Counted from the first letter of the stretch, positions 50,190 to 59,182 are shown. The stretch is 64,000 bases of DNA from Viola odorata (GCA_963691705.1 OY829537.1:65944304-66008303); one strand, 5' to 3'. Program-made: numbers and translations. Notes: generated from the sequence alone by a model not told the origin.

Positions 50190-50655
50190 GATAGATAAAG
50201 CAGCAAAGGAAAATCAAAAACAAGATCGAGCATAATACCTTGAAAGAGAGAAGACTGAAATTAATAGGGGAGTCGTCTGGATGCGAACGAGAGAATTTCC
50301 TCGGAGCGAGCGAAAACGAAGAGAGTTCTGAAGTATAAAAAGGAGCAAAAAGGTACGAAGAATGAGTGTTTTTCCTTTAAAAAGAGACGGTGGAAAAGTC
50401 AGACAGAAGGGCAACCTATCACAGCAAGACACGTACGGGACAAATGGGACACGTGGAAAGACCCTGACAGAAACTTAAAGTTAAGCGCTCGCCTCGAAGG
50501 TCATAAAAGAAAGACTCGTTAATTACAAGAAACCCTACAAAGATAGTCGTATGAAGCGGCAATTGGCTGACCAGTGGCAGTTATCCTATGGGGCGGCGAT
50601 TATAATAAAAGTGAAAAGAAAAATGCAAATGACATTTCGTTTCATTTCATTCTGT
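50190..50655. other. Gap upstream of antisense gene A
   Basis: No open frame of note. A CACGTGG element at about 50449-50455 parallels the CACGTGG upstream of gene B. I see no convincing TATA box on the minus strand; the only TATA-like run on that strand is TTTTTATACTTC. Confidence 0.4.
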
Positions 50656-50661
50656 TTTATT
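50656..50661 (-). terminator. AATAAA polyadenylation signal for antisense ORF 3
   Basis: AATAAA on the minus strand, about 42 bases after the TGA/TAA-type end of ORF 3 at 50703, a normal distance. Confidence 0.55.
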
Positions 50662-50702
50662 AAAAGAGAAAGCCAGCGGTATCTACAATAAGTGCGACAT
50701 CA

Positions 50703-51190
50703 TCAATCTTCGTCCGCCCAGTGTATGTCATAAACATAATCATAATCTTCCGGAGACGATGGCGACCCACTGTTATAGAAAGGAAAGGGCTCACCAATCT
50801 CGAAAGGTCTTTTACCAAGCCCAGTCGTGGAACCTGTCATAGGCGCAGTTTCCTCCTTTGAAGCGGCGTGGGAGCTTTCCCTCAGGGTCGGGGTAACCAG
50901 TCCTGTGGCGGCATCTCGTATAGAAGTCCCATCCTTGGGAAAAGGACAAGGGACGGATGGTGGCGCTTCATCTTTTGGCCGCATCGAAAGGTAGTGAGGT
51001 TCAAAGTCGGCAAAGAAGGATTCAAAAGATTGTTTCTTTGTTTTCTTCAATCTCTTGCGACCCCGGCACTATAGGGAATATTTGGCAAGCCTCCAGGGGG
51101 TAAGAGCGGAGGATTGTCGGAGTCGGGAGAAGTTGGAGGGGTCGGAGGAGAATCGCGGGCGGCAGTATACAAAAAACGGGAGTCAGCCAT
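50703..51190 (-). pseudogene. Antisense ORF 3: small Pro-rich protein with acidic tail, one frameshift
   Basis: ATG at 51190 opens a Pro/Ser-rich stretch (DSPPTPPTSPDSDNPPLLPP) that runs to a stop at 51049-51047. The protein-like sequence continues in a neighbouring frame from about 51055 to 50703, basic at first (KKTKKQSFESFF) and ending in an acidic EDYDYVYDIHWADED. A single-base change in a GGGG run near 51060 would explain the break. About 160 codons in all. No known domain seen. It has its own TATA box 68 bases upstream and an AATAAA downstream, so it looks like an independent gene. If unbroken copies exist elsewhere the function remains unknown. Confidence 0.55.
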
Positions 51191-51257
51191 GGAAATATCA
51201 GTAAGAGTGAGAAGCAAGAAGGAAAAAGATGAACAGAGAAGGAAAGGAAGAGCCCCA

Positions 51258-51264
51258 TTATATA
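51258..51264 (-). promoter_or_regulatory. TATA box of antisense ORF 3
   Basis: TATATAA on the minus strand, in the context GGCTATATAATGGGG, 68 bases before the ATG at 51190. A start site about 30 bases downstream would give a leader of about 40 bases. Confidence 0.6.
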
Positions 51265-51621
51265 GCCGAGGTGAGGAAGTGTGCCTGCCTTTTCGCGTAT
51301 TATCGAGGACAGTTAATGCTATCAGAGATAACGTCTGTTGGGGGGAAAGATCTGACTCCGCAACTGTCAAAAGGTTGCACCAGTCAGGAGGCACCGAAAT
51401 TGTTTCCCAATCCGTTAACACTGAAAAATGGCGCAAAATATATTCAGAACGGATGCGATATGGGAAAATCGTCATTACAAGCCAGGTAGGCAGACAAAGT
51501 TACGGGATCCCAAGGAACACCAAGCCCACAATAAGTAAGAAGAAAAGTTATTTTCTGAGAAAGACGATATGAGAAAGAAGAAAAACATTGACAGCGCGGC
51601 AAGCGAATAAGGGAAAGCATA

Positions 51622-51631
51622 TTTATTTATT
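51622..51631 (-). terminator. Overlapping AATAAA signals downstream of antisense ORF 4
   Basis: The minus strand reads AAATAAATAAATATG, two overlapping AATAAA hexamers about 110 bases past the stop of ORF 4. Confidence 0.6.
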
Positions 51632-51739
51632 TAAAGGGCTCAGCAGCCCGGGATTACAAAAAGGCCTAACGGGCCGGAGTTACAAAAGGTGGCCCCAGAG
51701 GAGTACAGAAAGACACGCCAAGAGGATCCCCATCGCTGG

Positions 51740-52126
51740 TCAGGCATTCGACCCAGCGTCATCATCTTCCCACTCCAGGAAAGGAATTTCCCTCAGGGCA
51801 TCCGCAAGAGCCGTCAGTTTAGAGGAATAGGCCCTCATGCTCTTCAGACAGCATCCCAGCAAGTCCTTCCTATGCTGTAGCGTCACCATTAGTAGTTGAA
51901 TCTGACAAACAGCCACTGACAGCTTCACCGCTTTCTCCAGGGGACTGAAATCCTCCAGGGTAACAGCAGCCTGTCTAGCTTGCAGGGGAGTCAGCATCCC
52001 CTGGAGCTCCAGTATATCCTCCGAGGTCTTAACACTCAGCGAACCTAGGAAATCAGTATCTGCCTGAGTTAGGTTCCTCAGGGCATGGGTTTTGGAGAGC
52101 AGGAAGTTTTTGGTGACTTCGTCCAT
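51740..52126 (-). CDS. Antisense ORF 4: intact 128-residue helical protein of unknown function
   Basis: Uninterrupted frame from ATG at 52126 to the stop at 51740. The sequence is mostly helix-forming (Leu/Ala/Lys/Glu with few Pro or Gly) and ends in an acidic EWEDDDAGSNA tail. No domain, signal peptide or membrane segment is evident. The coding call rests on the open frame plus a near-ideal plant gene setting: TATAAATAG about 81 bases upstream of the ATG and double AATAAA about 110 bases downstream. It lies 230 bp inside the outer 3' LTR, on the opposite strand to the element. It is the only one of the four antisense genes with no visible damage. Alternatively it could be a chance frame that survived; 128 codons in a decayed element makes that less likely. 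Confidence 0.65.
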   Translation of the reverse strand: MDEVTKNFLLSKTHALRNLTQADTDFLGSLSVKTSEDILELQGMLTPLQARQAAVTLEDFSPLEKAVKLSVAVCQIQLLMVTLQHRKDLLGCCLKSMRAYSSKLTALADALREIPFLEWEDDDAGSNA

Positions 52127-52206
52127 GAAAAGAAGAGAGATAAAGAAATTTGAAGAGAGAGGTGAAAAAGTCGTGAGGGTTATGAGGCAAGTGCAAAATG
52201 AAAAGC

Positions 52207-52215
52207 CTATTTATA
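52207..52215 (-). promoter_or_regulatory. TATA box of antisense ORF 4
   Basis: The minus strand reads CTATAAATAGGC, the classical plant TATA consensus, about 81 bases before the ATG at 52126. Confidence 0.7.
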
Positions 52216-52315
52216 GACTTCGGAAAAAGGCATTTCGAAGATGTACCTTTATCGATCGTCGAGCCCACATTAGGGGAGAAACCTCTGACGGGGCAGGACC
52301 AGAGACGCTGTGATA

Positions 52316-52355
52316 GCCCTTGGTGAACGCTCGGGCTAGTTTTCATTTGGGCATA
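52316..52355 (+). other. Conserved 40 bp before the outer 3' LTR
   Basis: Aligned without gaps to 43502-43541, 35 of 40 bases agree, including CTCGGGCT and GTTTTCA. It occupies the polypurine-tract position but is not purine-rich. Confidence 0.6.
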
Positions 52356-52902
52356 TGATAACTATCGATACCACAGAAGTGGCATCTCCACTACCCCGCC
52401 GGGTGACCCGGCCAGCATACTGTACCCGCCGCGGGAGACGAGGCCCTGTTCTTACCGCCCTTAGCCTGGCGACCGACCCTGGGATGGTCGACATCAGCGG
52501 GGGGATCTCATGCGGCATCTACACGACGGCATCCCATCCCAGGTCATCCATGACGTCACTCTGCATGGCGTCATCCCGCATGGCGTCATCCCACATGACG
52601 TCACTCAAGGCCACACCAGCAGCATATATCACCCCAGCGACACCTGCCAGGTATTATTCCCACCCCCTGTCGGTACACTCCTTCCTTTCCTTATAAATAC
52701 CCCCACCTTTTCAGACAGGGGGGTAAGCCTAAGATAGCGTACTGAACCCCTGTCATTTTGACTACCTGCACTGACTTTGGCATCGGAGTGTTTACGCCGG
52801 AGACCCCCTCCGGTGCTTTGCAGGTGACGAAGACCCCAGTACAGTGTTCCCGACCAGCCCCAATCAGGCCGATCCTGCTCAGTATCCCCCGGACTCTTAT
52901 CA
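52356..52902 (+). repeat. Outer element 3' LTR
   Basis: 547 bp from TGATAAC to TCTTATCA, the same termini as the inner LTRs. It shares GGATGGTCGACATCAGCGG, TGACGTCA sites, a TATAAATA box (52692-52699) and the GGCATCGGAGTGT block with the inner family, but the rest differs. It is thus a sister family, not a copy of the same one. The bases after it (52903 on) continue an Athila-type gag frame. Confidence 0.85.
52551..52603 (+). promoter_or_regulatory. Four bZIP-type sites at an exact 15 bp spacing in the outer LTR
   Basis: TGACGTCA at 52551, TGGCGTCA at 52566, TGGCGTCA at 52581 and TGACGTCA at 52596. The unit is CATGRCGTCA plus five bases, in four copies. It lies about 90 bp upstream of TATAAATA (52692-52699). 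Confidence 0.75.
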
Positions 52903-54336
52903 ATTGTCTTCACTCATGGGTGGCATTTTACCTTCATTCTCCTTCTTGCTGAGAGTTGTAGCCAACTGTGTTATTTGTTTTTCAAGGTTTGTCATGCTTG
53001 CTTGAGTGTGTGCAATATTGGATTGTGTAGTTATGGAAAATTATTTCATAAGCTCCTCAAATGGACTGTTATATGATTAAGGTTTATTGGTTGGTTGGAC
53101 ACAACCTTACTATTGATTTTGTGGAGGTCTTGGTTGGAAGTTCTGAAGGTTAAATGAAGGTCGGGGTTGTTGATTCAAGTTGAAGTTGGGGTGTTGTTTC
53201 CAACCTGGGTTGTAAACAATTGAATAAGGATTGTTCATCTTATTCTGACCTTGATTGAACCCCATCAACGCATTAACTTGTGCTTCATCTTGCAACATTG
53301 GACAAGTATTAGTGGGATGTCTTGTTTGACAACAAAGTCCACATGCTTTAATCTGTTGAGAATTCTTTGCCATAATAGAAAGTAGCATATTATTCATTTC
53401 AACCAATTTACTTTCAAGTGATGATACACCAACCTCTTTAACTGGATTAGTTCTTTCAGAACTTTTGTTTTCTGAGCAGTTATTGGCCATGGTTTTGATC
53501 AACTCCTTTGCTCTTGTTGGAGTTAGATCCATTACAGCTCCACCACTTGCGGCATCCAATTTCTCTTTGTCACTCTGCTTCAAACCATCATAGAAGTATT
53601 GAATCAATGACTGATCTGTTACTCCATGTGAAGGACAAACAGCTTGCATCTTCTCAAATCATTCAAAATATTCCCCAAAGCTCTCATCATTAAGCTGCTA
53701 GATTACAGCTAAACTCTTCCTAGATGCTCCTTCTTTGCTGGCTAATAAGTACTTCTTCAAGAATGCATCCGACATTTTAGCCCACGTTGTAATGGTATGA
53801 GTGGGTAAGCTGAAAAACTAACTCTTTGCAGCCTCCTCAAGCATCCAAGGGAATGCTCTCAATTTTGACCTCTCTATTGGAACATCTGGTGGCTTCAATG
53901 AATCGCATAATTCCTACAAATGAGAGTAAGGATTTTTATTAGATAAAACATGAAATTTTTTCAATGCTTGGATGACATTTGTTTTTATCATCCAATCATT
54001 TGTCACTTGTTGGTAATTAATATAGAAAGGAGTAGCCTTTTCGGGTTCTAAATTGAGCTCTCTAAGAGTTTTATTTGCATTTGCATCTACCATTTCTTGT
54101 GGATTGAGATGAACTGGTTCTTCGTGATCTTCTTGACCTAAGTCTAAGGCTAGACTAAACTCATCCACTTTGAGAATATTAGAACCTGTTGAGGAACCTG
54201 ATTCTGATGGCTCAGAATGTTCTGGTTGCTCTTTTTCTGCACTAGACTAGTTGTTGGTTCGTTTCCTTATCTTAGTCTTACTTCTTGTAATCTCAAGATT
54301 ATATGGTAGTAATTCTAAACTTGTTGACTTGGTCAT
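52903..54336 (-). pseudogene. Athila-type gag, nonsense-riddled, cut by the outer element
   Basis: On the minus strand a single frame runs from ATG at 54336 to 52903, about 478 codons. It has an N-terminal charged region, a Retrotrans_gag-like domain (RAFPWMLEEAAKS through CPSHGVTDQSLIQYFYDG, about 53860-53590), a zinc knuckle C-X2-C-X4-H-X4-C at 53343-53302, and an Asn/Pro-rich tail with NPYSIVYNPGW. These are typical of plant Athila gag. I count about nine in-frame stops and no frameshift. The frame stops at 52903 because the outer LTR is inserted there; protease and the rest of pol are expected beyond the left edge of the window. Confidence 0.88.
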
Positions 54337-54371
54337 ACACAAAGAAAATAAAAAATTAGTTCACCAATTAT

Positions 54372-54389
54372 CCCTGGCAACGGCACCAA
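54372..54389 (-). other. Primer-binding site of the Athila-type element
   Basis: The minus strand reads TGGTGCCGTTGCCAGGGA, six bases after a TGATCA LTR end. It matches the TGGCGCCGTTGCCGGGGA site widely used by Athila elements (tRNA-Asp, family knowledge) with two transition differences. It lies 36 bases upstream of the gag ATG and fixes the element's orientation. Confidence 0.85.
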
Positions 54390-54395
54390 AACTTT

Positions 54396-55750
54396 GATCA
54401 GCTGCCGAATCCATCAAATACGACTTAGTACTAGTATGCAAAAGGAATTGTGCACAGTGATAAGAAGTTAGTTCAACCGAGACAATGGAATAAATTCCAG
54501 TTTAAAATAATGACCAATGCAATAAGAATAAAATGGGGTTTTATTTTGAGTTGGAAAAAGATTAAAAAAAATAACAATGAAACAATGTAATTAAAAATTG
54601 AGCAAGTCTAGAGATTGGTTGTGTGAACAACTGTAATAAAAGATCCTAACAAAGGCAAATATAAGGTTATGATTCAAGCATTAATTGATCATTGATGTAG
54701 AGATATTCGCTCCTGATTCATAGAGAAGCTATAACAACTAGGTACACTTAGGTTCCCTCTTTTCCACCTATAACAAATTCCTTAAAGGTATATATATTAA
54801 TAAATCCTAATTAATCTAGCAACCTTAAGGTACACTTATAAGATTTGTCTAGACAAATTTCTAAAAACCAGGGAAAGACTAACTCTAGGCCAAGACTAAG
54901 GTACCCTTATAGCCTTTAGACATAATCATGCATTCACTCTAGTCTCAAAGAGCCTTGAACTTAGATCGATCTAGATGTTTGCTTATTCTTCAGGCTTCGT
55001 AATCTGCAGCCTTTGGGAACTACTTTAATTGGACAGATTAGAGATTAAGATAATCAGACTTCAATCTAACATGAACAATATTGGCATTAAATCAATGAAT
55101 GGATGAACACAAATGCAGAAACTATATAAAACAATTAGACCTCACAATTAAATTGAATCATAAACCTTTATTGCCTTCACTAGAAAAGGAAAATTTTGCT
55201 AGAATTAAACATGATTAATGATAAATGGAAGAAAAAAAATTGCATAAAAATCTCGTGTTCTATGAAAGAAGAAGACGAGAGCAAAGTTTGAAATGAAACT
55301 GATAAGAAAATAAAACCCAGAAATTTGAGATCAAAAGATAAAAATTCTGAGAATTAATGGAGAGATTAAATAATATTTTTCTCCCTTAATTCTCTTCTAA
55401 AATTCGAAATTGGAAATTGTTCTAATCTAAATCCCTTAGGGGATCTCTCTCATCCATGTTTGATCTTGTCCAGATGTTTGAAAAGACCCAAAACGCGCGT
55501 TCCTTACTCTTCGTCAAAATGTTGTGCTTTGTCTATTTTCCTGATTCTCCACTGCTTGCGTTCTTCTAGACCTAGACTAAGGTCGTCCACTCTAGGATTC
55601 CTTCTAGGGCAAGAGTAAGCTTTTCCTCTACAAAACAAGTATTTTCAATAACTTTTGTTTTTATCTTCTTGAATCCTCAATTCTGCATAAAGATGAGAAA
55701 ATTCCACATAATCAGTAGTATCTCTATCTAAAAATACACAACTAGATAGA
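54396..55750 (-). repeat. Probable 5' LTR of the Athila-type element (outer end uncertain)
   Basis: The sequence behind the primer-binding site must be the 5' LTR, ending ...TGATCA at 54396. Its far end is not fixed: the partner LTR is off-window and I find no certain TG start. A change to very AT-rich, locally repeated DNA near 55750-55800 suggests the limit. No open frame. Confidence 0.5.
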
Positions 55751-55795
55751 GATATTCGTTAAAATTAGCATTCAATAAATGATATCAACCGAAAC

Positions 55796-56150
55796 ATCAA
55801 TCTAATGTGTATATGTAGTACAACCTATTACGTTTGAAACTTAATGAGTAATTAATAATTAAAATCAATAAAACAAATTCATACTATATATATATATATA
55901 ATCAATCTAAAATTAATAAACAAAATCTATAAAACTAATTCATATTATATATAAATATGATATCAATCTAAATATCAATCCAATGTATATATGTAATACA
56001 ACCTATTTAGTTTGAAACATAATAAGTAATTAATAAACAAAATCTATAAAACTAATACATGCTATATATATATATGATATCAATCTAATATGTATATCTA
56101 GTACAACTTCTTTAGTTTGAAAGTTAATGAGTAATTAAAAACTATTAATT
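55796..56150. repeat. Diverged AT-rich tandem repeat
   Basis: A block beginning ATCAATCyAATGTrTATAT, then GTAnTACAACCT, then GTTTGAAA and GTAATTAA, occurs at 55796, 55974 and 56079 (spacings 178 and 105 bp). (TA)n runs follow the first two copies (about 55883-55902 and 56061-56075). Confidence 0.7.
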
Positions 56151-56339
56151 ATATAATATAAGGAATTTTCTCATTATTTTATGTATATTGTTAATTTTAG
56201 AATTAGTTAATTAATAAGGAACTTAATTACTATATATCTCTTAATTGTATAAGTTATTCAACCTCTTTTTTTAAAATGTACATTGTATAACACATTTTAA
56301 ATATAACAAATACTATAAAATGACGCATATAAGGAAATT

Positions 56340-56895
56340 AACTTTCCGACGACATATTTTGTCGTAAACACTAAATAGCGACGGACATAGACCATTTTTG
56401 ACAGAAAGTCCGTTGCAAATGTAAATCCATTTCAATGAACAAGACCGTCAAAATTTATTTTCCTTGCTCGACGACCATTCGGTCGAAAAAGGTGAGAGAG
56501 TTTCGATGGATACTCCGTCGAAAACATTTTTGACGGCTACATCCGTAGAAAACAAAGAGGGTCTTACTCCTTGAAAGAATTCATCTACTTTCGATGACAT
56601 TTGGGTAAAAAACGTAACACAATTACGATGAGCTTAGCGGTCGAAATATTTTTGACAGACTTCTCCCTCGAAAATGTTTTGCGCTAATTTGTGGCGCTAA
56701 CAATTTCACGTACATGCCCTCTTTTTTGGACGAGGGACCGTCGATATGGACGCATATTCTGTTGATAATGCTAGAGTAGATTAATAAAAATAATAATAAA
56801 TTCGACGGTCTAGCTGTCGAAATGCCTATGAAACTTTCCGACGGTGTTTGTCCGTTGGAAAATGGTTATCGGTGATAGACTGTGTTTTTTAGTGA
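56340..56895. mobile_element. Possible CACTA-type transposon remnant
   Basis: The block is dense in short CGACGG/CCGTCG-like motifs in both orientations (for example TTCCGACGA at 56342, CCGTCGAAAA at 56508, TTCGACGGTC at 56801, TTTCCGACGGTG at 56835). Such subterminal repeats are common in CACTA elements. It ends in TTTTTTAGTG (56885-56894), whose complement CACTAAAAAA resembles a CACTA terminus. A matching left terminus and a 3 bp target duplication are not evident, so this is tentative. Confidence 0.35.
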
Positions 56896-57844
56896 ACATT
56901 TATTGTTTGTTTTAACACAAAATGGAGCTCCAATGATTATTTTAAAATAAAATAGATTAAAAAATAAGGGTAATTAAGTACATAAAAATCCTATAGTTTT
57001 CAAAATCGTCCATATCAGCCCTTATACTTTAAAACCTTTTAAGTGACTAGGAATTCAAAAAAAGAGTAAAAAATGCAAAAAATATATATATGAAAATTAG
57101 TGAAAAATGTAACAATAGAAAAACGTAATGAGATTTAATGGGGTTACTAGAATGATCATAGAAAGAAAAAAAGTATGTATATATTTCTTTCTTTCTTCTT
57201 CTTTTGTTGCTGAATACTTGAGAATTGAGAGACTAAATTGTTTCTCATTTTTTGTTTCGGTCATGTCCAATGGTGAAATTAGACTAATTTAATGTTGGTA
57301 CTAGAAACAAAAAAATATTTATTTCTTACTACTTTTTGTTTCTAAATATGAAAAAGTTTAAGAATAATTTTAAAAATAAATCATATAAGTCACTAACATA
57401 CATTTAGAATCAATATTAATTATGTACGAGTGGTAAAACTTATTTATTAAGTGACAATTTTTTATCTCATTCTACGTGACCATTTCATCTATTAATTAAT
57501 TTTTTAAACTCAAAACTCAACTTTTAATTTCATTTATTACACGGGACTAGATAACTTTACCTCTCTGTAAACCTATGTTCTTAGGATTAGACCGGACCTG
57601 ATCAGTCAGTCAGAATCCTAAAATCTCTGATTGGTTGGCTAGCCGGTCCTTAAATGGGTGAATTTGTTTTTTAAAAAATTACTAAAAAATCAGTGAAGCG
57701 GTCTAAGTACCGATGAACTGTAAGAACTAGTCATGATTTTACAGGTTTATTGCATAGCCTTCAATATTGGTCAAACCTACGTCGTTTAATGTCTTTTTTT
57801 TATAAAAAATGTTAAAATATTAAGAAAATAAAGTAACACAGTCA
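56896..57844. other. AT-rich intergenic stretch
   Basis: No open frame, RNA gene or repeat unit that I can support. It ends at the AGTCA target site of the copia element. Confidence 0.6.
57840..57844. other. Target-site duplication (AGTCA), left copy
   Basis: AGTCA directly precedes the copia 5' LTR and recurs at 62901-62905 after the 3' LTR. Confidence 0.93.
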
Positions 57845-58146
57845 TGTTAGCCCAAGGGCAACTTACTCTTGTTTTGATGATTTTAGACACACAAACTAAT
57901 TAGTATTACTAATGCAATTTGAAGTTAAAGTGTGTGTAGTTTGCGACGAACAAATAAGAGGCAACAAATCAAGATATCGCAAGCTCAAGATCAAGTGTAC
58001 TTTAGGACTTTAATCATGTAAGTATGATTCTATTTAACACTTGATTTATGTTCAAAATACCTCAAGGAAAGTGTGAAAAAAAGTTTTACGCAAAAACGAT
58101 CTTTCAGTCAAAAGTTATTCAAGTTTTCGTAAATCAGAAAAGTGGC

Positions 58147-58311
58147 TAACCGTGATCACGGTTAGACCTAAACGTGAATCACGGTTAGGAGCTGTCAAAA
58201 TGCCGAAACTTTCCAGAAGGTAACGTGAATCACGGTTAAGGGCTAAACGTGAATCACGGTTAGAAATTGTCTCTAACCGTGATCACGGTTGGTCTTAAAC
58301 GTGATCACGGT
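58147..58311 (+). promoter_or_regulatory. Cluster of six palindromes in the copia U3
   Basis: TAACCGTGATCACGGTTA is a perfect palindrome at 58147-58164; similar or one-base-expanded copies (AACGTGAATCACGGTT) start near 58171, 58222 and 58246, with CCGTGATCACGG again at 58277-58288 and a partial copy at 58297-58311. They lie 100-260 bp upstream of the TATA box. Palindrome clusters in this position are known for Sirevirus LTRs. The same cluster is at 61924-62088 in the 3' LTR. Confidence 0.85.
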
Positions 58312-58408
58312 AAGCATAACGGCTAGTTTTCTTAACAGCTCTTTTGTCCACTTAAAACGGATTTTTTGGCTCCATACTTTCTTGTCTGATCATCCACTGA
58401 TCTTACAC

Positions 58409-58417
58409 TATATATAA
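58409..58417 (+). promoter_or_regulatory. Copia LTR TATA box
   Basis: TATATATAA in the context ACACTATATATAACTCATCC, about 430 bases after the palindrome-bearing U3 begins. Transcription is expected to start near 58440-58450, giving a leader of about 740 bases to the gag ATG. Confidence 0.65.
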
Positions 58418-58731
58418 CTCATCCTAGATGAGTTAGAACTTAACTAGAATACATAGAACACAAGAAAGATTTAGAAAGCTCTCATACTCTTTCAAAGCCA
58501 AAAATCTGAGTTTTTGCAAAAGCTTACAACTTCAAATTGTCATAACGCAAGCTTTGCAAATCCGAATTTACTCATTCTTGCGTTCATATTTCAAGTAAGT
58601 TTTAAGCTTTCTTTTGAGGTATTCTTGTTCATTTATTGGTGTTGATTATTGAATCATACATAGTTTATTTGTACACCAATTGTGTTGCTATTTAACATTC
58701 TCTTGTCAAAGTAAACTTGATTGTTATAGGT

Positions 58732-58932
58732 TGTGATTGAGCCCGGAAAAATCACATTGTAAGGTTTGTTGGTTGAGCCCGCAAAAACCAAAGTGTAAGG
58801 TTGTTGGTGAACCCGTGAAAACCAAAGTGTAAGGTTTATTGGTTGAGCCCGCAAAAACCAAGGTGAAAGGTTTATTGGTTGAGCCCGGAAAAACCAAGGT
58901 GTAAGGTTTGAGTTGAACCCGTAAAAACTCAA
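58732..58932 (+). repeat. Six tandem hairpin units in the transcribed LTR
   Basis: Each unit of 33-37 bp has an inverted repeat around a conserved 11-12 base loop GARCCCGnnAAA. Arms are TGTGATT/AATCACA at 58732, TTGGTT/AACCAA at 58769, TTGGT/ACCAA at 58804, TTGGTT/AACCAA at 58839 and 58875, and TTGAGTT/AACTCAA at 58908. A linker near GTGTAAGGTTT separates units. Arms differ between units but always stay complementary. The array repeats at 62509-62709. Confidence 0.9.
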
Positions 58933-59125
58933 GGTAATAACGAAGTGGTCGTTGTTCAAAATCCTAAGAGGAGGACTCTTAGGTAGTGGAGTACAATTCA
59001 TTGAGGAATTGGAACCACTATATATCCTTGTGTTTTTACATTCTATTTCCGCACTCATATTTCCTTACATTTTGTGTTAGAATTTTATTTGCCTATTCAC
59101 CCCCCCCTCTAGGCCGTTTATCAAT

Positions 59126-59137
59126 TGGTAGCGGAGC
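59126..59137 (+). other. Copia primer-binding site
   Basis: TGGTAGCGGAGC, two bases after the LTR end, resembles the initiator-tRNA-Met site TGGTATCAGAGC common in plant copia elements, with two differences. Confidence 0.7.
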
Positions 59138-59182
59138 AAGGTACTTGTTTTGTAGGTCTAATCACCTCAAGTGAAAGATCAA

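Larger units (their letters stand above)
39140..52902 (+). mobile_element. Outer Tat-lineage-like Ty3/gypsy element, right part only
   Basis: This is the 3' portion of a plus-strand LTR retroelement, interrupted by a younger insertion at 39463-44054. It consists of 3' untranslated repeats (39140-39462 and 44055-44700), a block of four minus-strand genes (45051-52126) and a 3' LTR (52356-52902). The 40 bases before that LTR match the 40 bases before the inner element's 3' LTR at 35 of 40 positions. This shows that the LTR is attached to its own internal sequence and is not a solo LTR. No gag, protease, reverse transcriptase or integrase of this element is in the window, and its 5' LTR must lie left of base 1 if it survives. 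Antisense extra genes near the 3' end are known from the plant Tat lineage; the lineage call is inference from that and from relatedness to the inner element. Confidence 0.75.
57845..59123 (+). repeat. Copia 5' LTR
   Basis: 1279 bp from TGTTAG to TTATCA. U3 holds six copies of a CGTGATCACG-like palindrome (58147-58311) and a TATATATAA box (58409-58417). The transcribed part holds six hairpin units (58732-58932). Confidence 0.95.

Noticed and set aside
51114..52737. Plus-strand frames (152, 86, 113 and 75 codons) opposite antisense ORFs 3 and 4 and in the outer LTR.
   Set aside because: No domain, no fitting promoter, and they conflict with the better supported minus-strand genes or lie in LTR sequence.
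52356..52902. Solo LTR.
   Set aside because: The 40 bases before it match the pre-LTR sequence of the inner element, so internal sequence is still attached on the left.
57580..57740. Possible LINE or hAT fragment around the CCGGACC/CCGGTCC motifs.
   Set aside because: No poly(A), terminal repeat or coding remnant could be found to support it.
58654..59058. 134-codon minus-strand frame, repeated identically at 62431-62835.
   Set aside because: It lies in the LTR over the hairpin repeats, which make its repeated NLTPWF/NLSPWF-like pattern; it exists twice only because the LTR does.
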